A model generated the notes under the pieces. The model ran no database searches, was not told where the DNA came from, and worked only from the letters and a program-made list of their open reading frames with translations. DNA of 64,000 bases from Lewinellaceae bacterium (GTDB lineage Bacteria; Bacteroidota; Bacteroidia; Chitinophagales; Saprospiraceae), in assembly GCA_020636095.1 (NCBI GenBank), contig JACJYN010000010.1:124001-188000 (forward strand), read 5' to 3'. Made by a program: the position numbers and the translations under genes. Shown here piece after piece: positions 31,054-40,327 of the stretch. Within the stretch, counting starts at the first letter, position 1, and each line of letters begins with the position of its first letter.

Positions 31054-32184
31054 ATGACATCGGTTAAAAAAACCAAGATCGCCGTACTGGGCGGCGACGG
31101 CATCGGGCCGGAAGTTACACAACAAGCCATTAAGGTGATGGACGCCGTAGCCGAGCGTTTCGGCGCCTATTTCGAATACTGCTTCGCCGATGTCGGCGCG
31201 GTAGCTATCGGCCTCCACGGCGACCCACTCCCGGATATCACTGTGGAAGCTTGCCTGAAGGCCGACGCCATCCTCTTCGGCGCCATCGGCGACCCCAAAT
31301 ACGACAACGACCCTCAGGCCAAAGTGCGGCCGGAACAAGGCCTGCTCCGCCTGCGCAAAGAACTGGGGTTGTACGCCAACATCCGCCCGGTCACAACCTA
31401 CGAACGGCTGCTCCACCTCTCCCCTCTTCGCGAAGACCGGGTTAAAGGGGTGGACCTGGTGATCTACCGGGAACTGACCGGAGGGATTTATTTCGGTGAA
31501 AAAGGCCGCTCGGCCGATGGGCAACAGGCTTTTGACACCTGCACTTACCGGGTGGAAGAAATTCAACGCATCGCTCAACTCGCTTTCGAACAGGCTCTTC
31601 TCCGCCGGGGCAAGGTAACGCTGGTCGATAAGGCCAACGTGATGGAAACGTCCCGGCTGTGGCGGCAGACGGTAACCGAAATGGCCGCCGCTTACCCCAA
31701 TGTGGAACTGGACCTTATGTTTGTGGATAATGCCGCCATGCAACTGATTCAAAATCCACGCCAGTTTGACGTGATGCTTACTTCCAATATGTTTGGAGAC
31801 ATCCTCTCCGACGAGGCCAGTGTGCTGGCTGGCTCCATGGGCCTGCTGCCCTCAGCTTCCATCGGCCTGCATACCTCTCTGTTCGAACCCATCCACGGCT
31901 CTTATCCGCAGGCAGCCGGCCAGGATATTGCCAATCCTATGGCGGCCATCCTCTCCGCCGCGATGTTGGTCGAAAGCCTCGGAATGGTGGAGGCCGCTTT
32001 GGCCATCCGGGTGGCTGTTCAGTATATCCTGGAAAAAGGCATCGGTACGCCCGAGCTACAGCCTTCCATGGCCTACGGCTGCTCGCAGATCGGAGACCTG
32101 GCCGCGCACCTGGTGGCGGAACCGGATGAGGAGATTCTGACCCGGGAAGATAAGCTGCAGCAAAAAGTGTCGACGATTATTTGA
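31054..32184 (+). CDS. leuB: 3-isopropylmalate dehydrogenase
   Basis: A 376-residue NAD-dependent beta-decarboxylating dehydrogenase forming 2-oxoisocaproate. It has 'IAVLGGDGIGPEVTQQAIKVM' at the N-terminus, 'RPEQGLLRLRKELGLYANIRPV' with the substrate arginines, 'ELTGGIYFG' and 'MLTSNMFGDILSDEASVLAGSMGLLPSAS'. The adenine-binding 'FEPIHGSYPQAAGQDIANPMAAILSAAML' is also intact. It is the last gene of leuACDB. IlvE then transaminates its product. Confidence 0.97.
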   Translation: MTSVKKTKIAVLGGDGIGPEVTQQAIKVMDAVAERFGAYFEYCFADVGAVAIGLHGDPLPDITVEACLKADAILFGAIGDPKYDNDPQAKVRPEQGLLRLRKELGLYANIRPVTTYERLLHLSPLREDRVKGVDLVIYRELTGGIYFGEKGRSADGQQAFDTCTYRVEEIQRIAQLAFEQALLRRGKVTLVDKANVMETSRLWRQTVTEMAAAYPNVELDLMFVDNAAMQLIQNPRQFDVMLTSNMFGDILSDEASVLAGSMGLLPSASIGLHTSLFEPIHGSYPQAAGQDIANPMAAILSAAMLVESLGMVEAALAIRVAVQYILEKGIGTPELQPSMAYGCSQIGDLAAHLVAEPDEEILTREDKLQQKVSTII

Positions 32185-32204
32185 GGGGGTGCGGGATGTC
32201 CGGC

Positions 32205-32275
32205 GGAGTTCGGTTGTTCGCAATTCGCTGTTCGCAATTCGCTGTTCGCTATTCGTTGTTCGCAAGTATTCGGGA
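32205..32275 (+). repeat. cluster of dispersed 'ttcgcaattcgctg' repeats
   Basis: Between leuB and recQ the words 'gttcgcaattcgctgttcgc' and 'ttcgctattcgttgttcgc' are repeated in tandem. The same family is seen at about 5480-5620 and, inverted, at 53860-53880. No gene is present. Confidence 0.7.
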
Positions 32276-32388
32276 TTAGGCAGGACCATTTTTGCGGCGA
32301 GCCGAATTCCCAACCTGCGAAATACCAAATACCCGCTTGGCGCTTCCCGCTCCGTTCTTTATCTTACCGATGGACAAATGCTTAGCCA

Positions 32389-34296
32389 TTGGATAAGACA
32401 CCGCTTGACGTACTAAAACAATACTGGAAATACGACAGCTTCCGCCCTTTGCAGGAAGACATCATCCGGTCGGTACTGGAAGGCAGGGATACCCTGGCAC
32501 TCATGCCTACAGGAGGAGGCAAGTCGGTCTGTTTCCAGGTGCCGGCTCTCTGCCGGGAAGGAATCTGCATTGTCGTCTCCCCGCTGATCGCTCTTATGAA
32601 GGATCAGGTGGAGAACCTCCGAAAACTGAATATTCCGGCGGAGGCCGTATACTCCGGCATGCACTACCGGGATATTGACCGCATCCTGGATAACTGCGTT
32701 TACGGCAACACCAAGTTGCTCTACCTCTCCCCCGAGCGGCTGGTTACCGAGTTGGCCCGAACCCGCATTCAGAAGATGAACGTCAACCTCCTGGCGGTCG
32801 ACGAAGCCCACTGCGTCTCCCAATGGGGCTATGATTTCCGCCCTCCCTACCTTCAGGTTGCCGAAATGCGGGAACTTCTGCCCGAAGTACCCATTCTGGC
32901 CCTTACCGCAACCGCAACCCCCGAAGTGGTCAAAGACATACAGGAGAAACTGGCGTTCCGGAAAGAGCACCTGCTTCAAAAGAGCTTTGAACGAAACAAC
33001 CTCTCTTACTCGGTGCTGGTGGAAGAGGACAAGTTGAAAAAACTGGCCGATATTCTCCGGCGGGTGCCCGGATCGGGCATCGTATACGTGCGCAACCGGC
33101 GCCGCACCAAAGAAATTGCCGGATACCTCCAACGCCAGGGGATTCCCACTGATTTTTACCACGCCGGCCTGAACGCCGAAGAGCGCGCTAAAAAACAAGA
33201 TGCCTGGATGGCCGGCAAAAAGCGAATTATGATCAGCACCAATGCCTTCGGCATGGGTATTGACAAACCGGATGTGCGGGTAGTCGTGCATATAGAACTG
33301 CCCGACAGCCTGGAGGCCTACTTTCAGGAAGCCGGTCGGGCCGGTCGGGATGGGAAAAAGGCCTATGCGGTGCTTTTGTATAATGATAGCGACCGGATCA
33401 ACCTGGAGCGGCAGTTCGAGCAATCCTTCCCCGAGCTAAAGGAAGTGCGAAGAATCTACCGGGCCCTGGGCAGCTATTTTCAACTGGCAGTAGGCGGCGG
33501 CGAGAAACAGAGTTTCGACTTCGATATCGTCGAATTTGCCCGAAACTTCCAGATCAACATCGTCCAGGCTTACAATTGCCTGAAAATACTGGAGCAGGCC
33601 GGCTGGATCGTCCTCACCGATGCCGTTTTCGTCCCCTCCAGCCTTTTGATCAGGGTTTCCAAAGATGCCCTTTACGACTATCAGCTTCGCCATCCCAAAA
33701 TGGACCGCCTGCTCAAGGCCATCCTGCGCACCTACCAGGGAGCCTTCAACCATCCTATCAAATTGCGGGAAAGCCAATTGGCCCGCTTCCTGAAAATGCC
33801 GGTGGCGGAGTTGCGCGCATCCTTGCAAAAACTCGCCGGAGATCAAATCGTGGAGTATCAACCTCAAAAAGATACGGCTCAGATCATCTTCATCAAAGAG
33901 AGAGTGGATGCCGACAATCTGATGATTGACCGCAACCTGTATAATTTTCGTAAAAACCGCCATTACGAACGCATTCAGAAAGCCATCGCCTACGCCGAGA
34001 CACCCATCTGCCGCAGCCAGCAACTGCTGGCCTATTTTGGCGAAACCAACGCCCCCAAATGCGGAATTTGCGATGTGTGTACCGGCCGTACCCGTACGGA
34101 ACTGAGTCCGGAGAGCTTTGATAAATACCGCGAAAAGATAGAGCAATTGCTGGCCGACGGCCCCCTGAGCCTGGAACAGATAGTGGAATCATTTGCGCCC
34201 AAAAGGCAGGAGCAGGCCCTCAAAGCATTAGAGTACCTGCTCGATGAAGGTTTCTTGGGGCAACAGGGGGGAAAGCTGGCCTGGAAAAGTGGTTGA
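32389..34296 (+). CDS. recQ: ATP-dependent DNA helicase RecQ
   Basis: A 635-residue 3'-5' helicase used in recombination and replication-fork repair. The start is a TTG (32389-32391), giving the conserved 'PLDVLKQYWKYDSFRPLQEDIIRSVLEGRDTLALMPTGGGKSVCFQVPAL', with Walker A at 'PTGGGKS'. The DEAH box is 'LLAVDEAHCVSQWGYDFRP', and motif VI is 'QEAGRAGRDGKKA'. The RecQ zinc-binding cysteines are in 'KCGICDVCTG' near residue 555, with a more N-terminal Cys less clear. The C-terminal part looks like a shortened RQC or winged helix, and no HRDC domain is evident. It is a stand-alone gene after the leu operon. Confidence 0.93.
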   Translation: MDKTPLDVLKQYWKYDSFRPLQEDIIRSVLEGRDTLALMPTGGGKSVCFQVPALCREGICIVVSPLIALMKDQVENLRKLNIPAEAVYSGMHYRDIDRILDNCVYGNTKLLYLSPERLVTELARTRIQKMNVNLLAVDEAHCVSQWGYDFRPPYLQVAEMRELLPEVPILALTATATPEVVKDIQEKLAFRKEHLLQKSFERNNLSYSVLVEEDKLKKLADILRRVPGSGIVYVRNRRRTKEIAGYLQRQGIPTDFYHAGLNAEERAKKQDAWMAGKKRIMISTNAFGMGIDKPDVRVVVHIELPDSLEAYFQEAGRAGRDGKKAYAVLLYNDSDRINLERQFEQSFPELKEVRRIYRALGSYFQLAVGGGEKQSFDFDIVEFARNFQINIVQAYNCLKILEQAGWIVLTDAVFVPSSLLIRVSKDALYDYQLRHPKMDRLLKAILRTYQGAFNHPIKLRESQLARFLKMPVAELRASLQKLAGDQIVEYQPQKDTAQIIFIKERVDADNLMIDRNLYNFRKNRHYERIQKAIAYAETPICRSQQLLAYFGETNAPKCGICDVCTGRTRTELSPESFDKYREKIEQLLADGPLSLEQIVESFAPKRQEQALKALEYLLDEGFLGQQGGKLAWKSG

Positions 34297-34387
34297 CATT
34301 TACGGATTGGCCAGCGTACCCGTTAACTTGAGCCGGAGGTAAGCACACCTTCCGAATTATAAGGCGCGCTGTAGGAACAAGCTCTAA

Positions 34388-35521
34388 ATGAAAACCCCTA
34401 TCTTGGCCTCACTTATGCCACGCATCCTCTGCACCGTCACCAATGACCTCACCTACGACCAGCGTATGATCCGCATCTGCGGCAGCCTGGCCCGCGCCGG
34501 CTATGAAGTATTGCTGGTAGGGCGCCGCCGCCCTGCCTCCCGCCCGCTCAGGAAGGAGCCTTTCGAGCAAAAACGCCTATCCTGCTTCTTCGACAAGGGT
34601 AAACTCTTTTACCTGGAGTACAACCTCCGCCTTTTCTTTTTCCTGCTGGCCACCCCTTTCGATGTGGTGTGTTCCGTCGACCTGGACACGATCCTGCCCG
34701 GTTTCCTAAGCAGCCGGATCAAAGGCAAACCTTGTGTTTACGATGCTCATGAGTACTTTACGGAAGTACCGGAAGTAGTGCGCCGCCCGGCCGTAAAACG
34801 CATCTGGGAAGGAGTGGCCCGTTTCACCATCCCCCGGTTGGCTTATGCCTATACGGTAGGGCCCGGGCTGGCCCGTTTGCTGGAGGAGCGCTATGGCACG
34901 CCCTTTGCCGTCATTCGGAATGTGCCGCTGCCTATCGCCGGGCCACCGAAAAGCCCTGAGCCCACCGCCGGCGCCCCCATCATTTTATACCAGGGCGCCC
35001 TGAATGAAGGCAGAGGGTTGGAATGGGCCATCGAGGCGATGCAGGAGGTAGAAGGCGCCGTGCTCTGGCTGGCAGGCGAGGGCGACCTGTCGGCGAACCT
35101 GCGAAGGCGGGTACAGGAGTTAGGGCTGGAATCCAAAGTGCAATTTCTGGGCTTTATACCGCCAAACGAGCTTCAGGCCCTCACTTCAAAAGCCTACATC
35201 GGCCTTAACCTGCTGGAAAATAAGGGGTTGAGCTATTACTATTCCTTAGCCAACAAAGCCTTTGACTACATACAGGCCGGAGTCCCCTCCCTGAACATGG
35301 CCTTTCCGGAATATATACAACTCCAGCAGGAATTCGGGGTTTTCATACTGCTGGAATCGCTTTCCGCTCCCGCTATCAGCCGGGCCATCGATGGGCTGCT
35401 ACGAGACGAGGAAAAGTATCAGCGGATTCGGAGCAACTGCCTTGAAGCCGGAAAATCCTTAAACTGGGAAAAAGAAGAAAAAAGGTTGCTGGCTTTCTAT
35501 CAGCAAATCTCCCTTCCTTAA
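34388..35521 (+). CDS. glycosyltransferase family 4 protein
   Basis: A 377-residue GT-B fold protein. The N-terminal domain begins 'PRILCTVTNDLTYDQRMIRICGSLARAGYEVLLVGRR' and includes 'KPCVYDAHEYFTEVPEV'. The C-terminal donor-binding domain has 'IILYQGALNEGRGLEWAIEAMQEVEGAVLWLAGEGDL', then 'LGFIPPNELQALTSKAYIGLNLLENKGLSYYYSLANKAFDYIQAGVPSL'. It would move a sugar from a nucleotide donor onto a surface polymer or lipid; the sugar cannot be told. The ATG at 34415 may be the true start. Its stop codon overlaps the stop codon of the convergent GT2 gene in a shared TTAA. Confidence 0.88.
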   Translation: MKTPILASLMPRILCTVTNDLTYDQRMIRICGSLARAGYEVLLVGRRRPASRPLRKEPFEQKRLSCFFDKGKLFYLEYNLRLFFFLLATPFDVVCSVDLDTILPGFLSSRIKGKPCVYDAHEYFTEVPEVVRRPAVKRIWEGVARFTIPRLAYAYTVGPGLARLLEERYGTPFAVIRNVPLPIAGPPKSPEPTAGAPIILYQGALNEGRGLEWAIEAMQEVEGAVLWLAGEGDLSANLRRRVQELGLESKVQFLGFIPPNELQALTSKAYIGLNLLENKGLSYYYSLANKAFDYIQAGVPSLNMAFPEYIQLQQEFGVFILLESLSAPAISRAIDGLLRDEEKYQRIRSNCLEAGKSLNWEKEEKRLLAFYQQISLP

Positions 35522-36396
35522 CACTCCTCCAAAAAGAGCCCCAGCTTGTAGAGATCGAATAAAAACAAGCTCGGGCGGCGAGACAGGAGATTGCGCAATA
35601 ACAGCGGCCGCAATCGGGCTAAAGCTACTTTAGCCGGAAGGGCAAGCCCGTTTTGCCTCAGCTTTTCGTAGAAAAGGGTAAGCCGGGTTTCTATTCCCGT
35701 TCCGGAGCGGTACAAAAAAGCCAGGTTGCGCACCCCTTTCCGGGTTTTGTCCAGAAAGGCCTCAGCCGGTTCCAAACCGATATGGGCCAGGGGGTTGTCC
35801 AGGTGTTTGATCGGTACTTTCCGCCGGCGTAGTTCCATTCCAAAGAGGGTATCTTCATGGCCGTATTCCAGGAGGCGTTCATCGAAGCGGATCGCATGAA
35901 AAACGGAAGCGGGAAGGAGGAAATTATTGGTCATAAAATGATGATAGGGATGCTCCCGGCGTTGCGCCGGCGGCATCTGTTCCCGGCGGACGCCATATTG
36001 CCAATGCAGAAAAAGCCGGGGATCATCGGGCGGATCTTTTCGATAAAGCCTTCCGCCGTAAAGCAGGCTCTTCTCATCCATGGCGGCCGTATAAGATCGA
36101 AGGTACGTTGCATCCGTCACTTCCGAATCGCAATCCAGAAAGAGGAGGTGGCTACCCCGGGCTGTATCGGCAAGCAGGTTCCGTATTCGGGAGCGCCCGA
36201 GGTTTTGGGGGCATTCCTGGTAGCGGGCCATGGGAAGTTGCCCCACTTCCCGGTTGAGCGCTTTCCAATGCGCTTCGGAGCCGTCGTCAAAACAGAGGAT
36301 TTCGGCCGAGAAAGGCAAGGCGGCGGCCTGATCATGCAGTTCTTTTACCAAACGGCGGACATCAAAATTGTATATGGGTATGAGGATAGACAGCAT
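35518..36396 (-). CDS. glycosyltransferase family 2 protein
   Basis: A 292-residue GT-A enzyme starting at the ATG 36394-36396, where the protein begins 'MLSILIPIYNFDVRRLVKELHDQA'. It has 'AEILCFDDGSEAHWKALNREV', the nucleotide-sugar-binding 'LLFLDCDSEVTDATYLRSY' (DxD-like) and 'RFDERLLEYGHEDTLFGMELRRR'. The C-terminal third is helical. It starts 5 bp after the end of the histidine kinase gene on the same strand, so the two are probably co-transcribed. It is convergent with the GT4 gene, forming a small surface-polysaccharide group. A longer frame upstream (to 36492) would run into the kinase gene and is rejected. Confidence 0.88.
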   Translation of the reverse strand: MLSILIPIYNFDVRRLVKELHDQAAALPFSAEILCFDDGSEAHWKALNREVGQLPMARYQECPQNLGRSRIRNLLADTARGSHLLFLDCDSEVTDATYLRSYTAAMDEKSLLYGGRLYRKDPPDDPRLFLHWQYGVRREQMPPAQRREHPYHHFMTNNFLLPASVFHAIRFDERLLEYGHEDTLFGMELRRRKVPIKHLDNPLAHIGLEPAEAFLDKTRKGVRNLAFLYRSGTGIETRLTLFYEKLRQNGLALPAKVALARLRPLLLRNLLSRRPSLFLFDLYKLGLFLEEC

Positions 36397-36401
36397 ACAG
36401 A

Positions 36402-37541
36402 TCAGGAAATAGCCGGTTCGGCAACCCGCATTTTGATTACCGGAAGTGTAAAATAAACCGCCAGGCCTCCCTGCTCTACCGGTTCGGCCCAAATCTCTCC
36501 CTGATGCAGCTCAACGATCCGGCGGCAAATGCTCAGGCCCAGCCCGGCGCCTCCTTTACCACGGGGATTCAGGCGTTTGAAAGGCTCGAAGATCGATTCG
36601 AGGTATTCAGGACTGACCCCTTGTCCATTATCTTTTAAGACGAAGGCGTTTACCCCGGTTTTACGGTTGATCTGGTAGCTCAATTCGACGGTCAGATGCT
36701 GCCCCTCTTTTCTGAAATCAACGGCATTTTCCAAAAGTAAACTCACCAGTTGGTACAGCAACGCAGGATACCCGGAGGCAGGAGGCAGCGAGCCGAGGTT
36801 CAGGGTACAGGAATCCTGGTTTCGCCCCTTCAACACCTCGTCCCAGGCCTGGCAGGTAGCCTGCTCCAGGTCGACCGAAGTATTGGAGGGTTGTTCTTTT
36901 CCAAAAAGTTCTGAAAAGAAGACCAATTTCTCCAGCGTTTGATTCATGCGTTTGCCGTTTTCTACGATGAAGCCGGCGTAATGGCTGGCCGAATCTATTT
37001 GGCCAGCCGACAAATTTCGCTCCAGCAACTGGCCGAAACTGGTCATTGAGCGCACCGACTCTTTCAAATCGTGTGAAGCGGCAAAGATGAAATTATTGAG
37101 GTTTTCGCTGGAAATTTTCAGTTTATCCAGGTTTTGATCCAGTTCTTCCTTTACTTTTTGAAGTGCAACATGCTGTTCGGACAAGCGCCGGTTGGCTCGT
37201 ACCTTCTGACGGTTGATGATGAACAATAATGCAACTATGGCGGCTGATAGCAGGCAGAGCCCTATTATCAGGTAGGAGCAGATGGCGAAATGGTGCAGTT
37301 TCAGGCGGTCGATCTCTTTCTCCTTTTCCAATAAGGCCAGGGCGTGCGCTTGTTCTGCACGTTCAGAGGCACTCCAGGATTTGAGCCCAGCGGCCTCAAC
37401 TGCCTTTTCCTGATCGAAGAGGGTGTCTGGCATGGGTTTACTGTCCGGCAGCAAACGATTGCTCTGTGCGGTTAAGGATGGTGGCAGGTAGAGGCTTACT
37501 ATCAGTAGTAGCCAACTAACTGCCTCTGGAAACAATTTCAT
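36402..37541 (-). CDS. sensor histidine kinase
   Basis: A 379-residue membrane kinase. Residues 1-25 are a signal peptide. A short periplasmic segment (26-84) follows, then a transmembrane helix at about 86-109 ('AICSYLIIGLCLLSAAIVALLFII') and a coiled coil (115-148). The HisKA domain carries the phosphoacceptor His157 in 'AASHDLKESVRS'. The ATPase domain has the N box 'LLENAVDF', the G1 box 'DNGQGVSPEYL' and the G2 box 'GAGLGLSICRRIVELH'. The H-box 'SHDLKES' is the Bacteroidota-type hybrid-kinase variant. No response regulator is adjacent, so it is orphan. It likely shares a transcript with the GT2 gene. Confidence 0.92.
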   Translation of the reverse strand: MKLFPEAVSWLLLIVSLYLPPSLTAQSNRLLPDSKPMPDTLFDQEKAVEAAGLKSWSASERAEQAHALALLEKEKEIDRLKLHHFAICSYLIIGLCLLSAAIVALLFIINRQKVRANRRLSEQHVALQKVKEELDQNLDKLKISSENLNNFIFAASHDLKESVRSMTSFGQLLERNLSAGQIDSASHYAGFIVENGKRMNQTLEKLVFFSELFGKEQPSNTSVDLEQATCQAWDEVLKGRNQDSCTLNLGSLPPASGYPALLYQLVSLLLENAVDFRKEGQHLTVELSYQINRKTGVNAFVLKDNGQGVSPEYLESIFEPFKRLNPRGKGGAGLGLSICRRIVELHQGEIWAEPVEQGGLAVYFTLPVIKMRVAEPAIS

Positions 37542-37560
37542 TTATGGTTACGCTGTTTAA

Positions 37561-37721
37561 GAGCGTGTTGGGGATTTACTTTTGATGTCGAAAATGAGCA
37601 GATTTTGGTTCTCAGGAAGCCATTTTTGAGCCGCATAGCATCGCTACGTGGCGAAAAAATGGCGAAATGAGGTTCAAAAGATGCACATTTGCAGGCCAAA
37701 GGGTAAATCCCCAACACGCTC
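37561..37721 (+). mobile_element. 161-bp MITE, copy A
   Basis: The element has 19-bp terminal inverted repeats, GAGCGTGTTGGGGATTTAC at the left and GTAAATCCCCAACACGCTC at the right, and TAA on both sides. An inner pair (GCCATTTTT / AAAAAATGGC) forms a further stem. It is noncoding. A second copy of the same length lies inverted at 63444-63604. A 3-bp TNA target duplication is typical of IS5-family IS1031-group transposons, so such an element may mobilise it; this is an inference. Confidence 0.9.
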
Positions 37722-37944
37722 TAACTCAAATATCGGCTTATACATTCAGCATTTTGAAATGCCCAATTGACAAGCCGTCCGAATAATCGAAAATTTTAAA
37801 GATAATTTTGCTGGAATCCATCCTTATTTTCAAAAAAAAGTAACAGGGTCTGCAAACATTTTTCTAAATTGTTAACAACAGTGCGCAACAGCCCTTTCCA
37901 AAAAAAGAACGCAACGTATTCAACCGCTACAATATCAGGTGTTT
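37722..37944. other. noncoding AT-rich region after the MITE
   Basis: No gene or clear promoter was found in this 223-bp stretch before the amylase-like gene. Confidence 0.4.
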
Positions 37945-39813
37945 ATGGGAAGACAGATATGGTTTGTCTTATTTTGCTCTCTCCTCTCTTCTTTCCCGGC
38001 GATAGGCCAGGATTTTGTTATGCAGGGATGCTACTGGAGTTGCCCGGAAGATGGCCCGGAAATGGAAGTGGATTCTGCCACCCTGCTCTTTTGGATAGAC
38101 CGTATGGATAAACAGGCTCCCGAATTGTCTTATGCCGGTTTTTCTTATCTATGGCTCCCCTCTTTGCAAAGAAACAGCCCTGAAGCCGTGCGGCGCCTGA
38201 TGCAGGGGCTGCAGAAGAATGGCATTCAACCGATTGCAGACCTGGAAGTTGGAGATGACAGCCTTTCCTTTGGGCAACAGGCCGGCAACCTGCAACAACG
38301 CTTCCATGTCAACGCATATAGCTTGCGCCCCAAAAACGAACTCAATGCACAGGCCACTGCCCGTGAGATCAACGAAATGTTTGTGAAAGGATCGCTACCT
38401 CAACTCGTGGTAGCCTCCCTCCCCTTCTCCGCGGAGCCGGCCCGGCTGGGTAAATGGGCTGCCGAAGTGATCTACTACCTCAACCCGGCGGCCCGGCCTG
38501 AGATTGACCCCCGGGTTTATGATTACCCGCTGAGAGAAGCTTTGCGGCAGGCATGTGCCGACAGTAGCTACGACGTACGCCTGGTATTTGAAAGAAGCAT
38601 CCGGGACGCTTCCTCCATCTCCGGTTTCAATATTGTAACGCTGGCCAACCATCCGGTTTTTAAAAACCAGAATAACAAACCGGGCGATTGGGACGACCCC
38701 ATCTACGACCCTATGTTGGCCTATGCTTACATCCTCACCAACAATCAACTGGGCCTGCCTACGGTTTACTACGGCGATTATTACGGGGAACAGTCTGAAC
38801 TCCCTGAATACATTGGCAAAGCGCCTCTGAAGGAGCCGGTCAACCTGCTGATGAAAGCCCATAAAGACTATATTTTCGGTTCTACTTCCGTTGAATACCT
38901 CAATCGGTTTCATACGGACAAAGCCTCCTTTTACCTTTCTGCGCCAAAGGGAGTAGACAGCACCCGGGTGCTGATCTTCCAGATAGACGGCACCACCACG
39001 CCGGCGGGAAGAGCCAGTGCCAGTGGCGGAAAAGACGTCCTGCTGGCCATCAATTTCGGCTATGACACGCTGGAGGTCATCCAGGAGGCCAACCGCTCCA
39101 ACCTGCGTAACGGCGACCATTTCACGGATATTCTCGGTTCTTCCCTAAGCCCCAGGCTGAGCTTGTTTACCGATACCATTCATGACATACCCAATGCCGT
39201 TCTGTTACGGCTTCCCCCCCGATCCTTTGGCGCATGGGTGCAGGGCAGGGCCGAAAAGGTAAACGCCAGCCGCATCAACCTGGCAGCCTCCAGTTTTACA
39301 AATTACATAGAACTCAACTGGGATATCGCTTATGAAGCGATGGCCATTGGTTATGAAGTGGAACGGTCCGTCAACGGCAAGGCATTTAACCGGCTGGCCA
39401 GCATCACTCCCATGGGGCAGGGGGAAGAGAGCGCTTCCTATCTGTACCTCGATAAAGACGTCTTTCCCGATGAACAACTCCGGTATCGGGTCAAAATGCT
39501 GGACGCGGAGGGCGCCTTCGAGTATTCTTCAATAGTGCAAACCCGGCTTCAGGACAAGGAACTGAGTTTTGAGTTGCTGGAAAGCCCCGGCGAATGGATC
39601 AGGACCATCCGGGTGAAAAGTAATTTTGACGCCAGGGCAGAACTGGCGCTCTTTGACGCTAAAGGTTCCAGAATACTCCACCGTGTGGAAAGCATCCGAA
39701 GAGGAAATAACCTGTCAAGACTGGACCTGCGCGAAATGCCGGATGGGGTTTATTACCTCCATTATTCCGCAGGTGAAGGTAAAGGCTGGTCGAGGAGGTT
39801 GGTAAAACAGTAA
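37945..39813 (+). CDS. secreted GH13 amylase-like protein lacking catalytic motifs
   Basis: A 622-residue exported protein, starting at ATG 37945 with a signal peptide ending near 'SFPAIGQ'. The barrel is recognisable from 'FVMQGCYWSCPE', 'YAGFSYLWLPSLQRNSPEAV', 'GIQPIADLEVG' and 'DPMLAYAYILTNNQLGLPTVYYGDYYG', which match GH13_5-type alpha-amylases. In the active enzymes the last block follows 'FVDNHD', but here it reads 'TLANHPVF', so the conserved Asp is replaced. The 'GFRxDAxKH' nucleophile block is not visible either. The C-terminal 90 residues end in a T9SS-like sorting domain. It is probably a carbohydrate-binding or inactive amylase on the surface. Confidence 0.8.
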   Translation: MGRQIWFVLFCSLLSSFPAIGQDFVMQGCYWSCPEDGPEMEVDSATLLFWIDRMDKQAPELSYAGFSYLWLPSLQRNSPEAVRRLMQGLQKNGIQPIADLEVGDDSLSFGQQAGNLQQRFHVNAYSLRPKNELNAQATAREINEMFVKGSLPQLVVASLPFSAEPARLGKWAAEVIYYLNPAARPEIDPRVYDYPLREALRQACADSSYDVRLVFERSIRDASSISGFNIVTLANHPVFKNQNNKPGDWDDPIYDPMLAYAYILTNNQLGLPTVYYGDYYGEQSELPEYIGKAPLKEPVNLLMKAHKDYIFGSTSVEYLNRFHTDKASFYLSAPKGVDSTRVLIFQIDGTTTPAGRASASGGKDVLLAINFGYDTLEVIQEANRSNLRNGDHFTDILGSSLSPRLSLFTDTIHDIPNAVLLRLPPRSFGAWVQGRAEKVNASRINLAASSFTNYIELNWDIAYEAMAIGYEVERSVNGKAFNRLASITPMGQGEESASYLYLDKDVFPDEQLRYRVKMLDAEGAFEYSSIVQTRLQDKELSFELLESPGEWIRTIRVKSNFDARAELALFDAKGSRILHRVESIRRGNNLSRLDLREMPDGVYYLHYSAGEGKGWSRRLVKQ

Positions 39814-39814
39814 A

Positions 39815-40324
39815 CTACAGTTCCAGCAAGCCCTCGGGAAGGTCCATTTCAATCCGTTGGTTTTCAGCATCGACCGCCAGGATGAACTGGTTATTCAAAG
39901 GAATGAGGATGTCCCGCCCTTGGTATTGGAGCGCGGCCATTATTTGCTGGGGAAACTCCAGTACTTCTTCAATTGGGCCGATCGCGCCTGCGGTTCGGTC
40001 GACGATTTGATAGCCTTCCAGGGCACTGAAGTCAAGCGGCTGCTCCAGCGATGCTTCCGAAACATCTTCCGCACGAAGGAACAGCTCTTTGCCCACTAAT
40101 TCCAGTGCCGTTTTCCGGGAATCGACCTCTTCCAGTTTAACGATCAGAGGCGCTTCATTGTGAATGGAATCAACAAAAAAGGGAACGGGCTTGCCCAGCA
40201 GTTCGATAAAAATCACCGGCGCCTCGAGGAAGTCGTCGAGAAAAGGTTCTTCCACCTTGAATTTGAGGGCGCCCCCGGTGCCGAAGGCCTTTCCCGTACG
40301 CCCGATCTTTAAGTATTCTTCCAT
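39815..40324 (-). CDS. rimM: ribosome maturation factor RimM
   Basis: A 169-residue RimM: an N-terminal beta-barrel ('EEYLKIGRTGKAFGTGGALKFKVEEPFLDDFL') and a C-terminal PRC-barrel ('EGYQIVDRTAGAIGPIEEVLEFPQQIMAALQYQGRDILIPLNNQFILAVD'). RimM binds ribosomal protein S19 and helps mature the 30S head. It is 3 bp downstream of the lipoprotein gene, on the same strand. The usual rpsP and trmD neighbours are absent from this locus. Confidence 0.9.
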   Translation of the reverse strand: MEEYLKIGRTGKAFGTGGALKFKVEEPFLDDFLEAPVIFIELLGKPVPFFVDSIHNEAPLIVKLEEVDSRKTALELVGKELFLRAEDVSEASLEQPLDFSALEGYQIVDRTAGAIGPIEEVLEFPQQIMAALQYQGRDILIPLNNQFILAVDAENQRIEMDLPEGLLEL

Positions 40325-40327
40325 AAG

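Noticed and set aside
30493..31752. Open frame of 419 codons on the minus strand
   Set aside because: It lies antisense to leuD and leuB, both of which are complete and well conserved.
36397..36492. N-terminal extension of the GT2 glycosyltransferase
   Set aside because: It would overlap the histidine kinase gene, and the conserved GT2 start 'MLSILIPIYN' lies at 36396.
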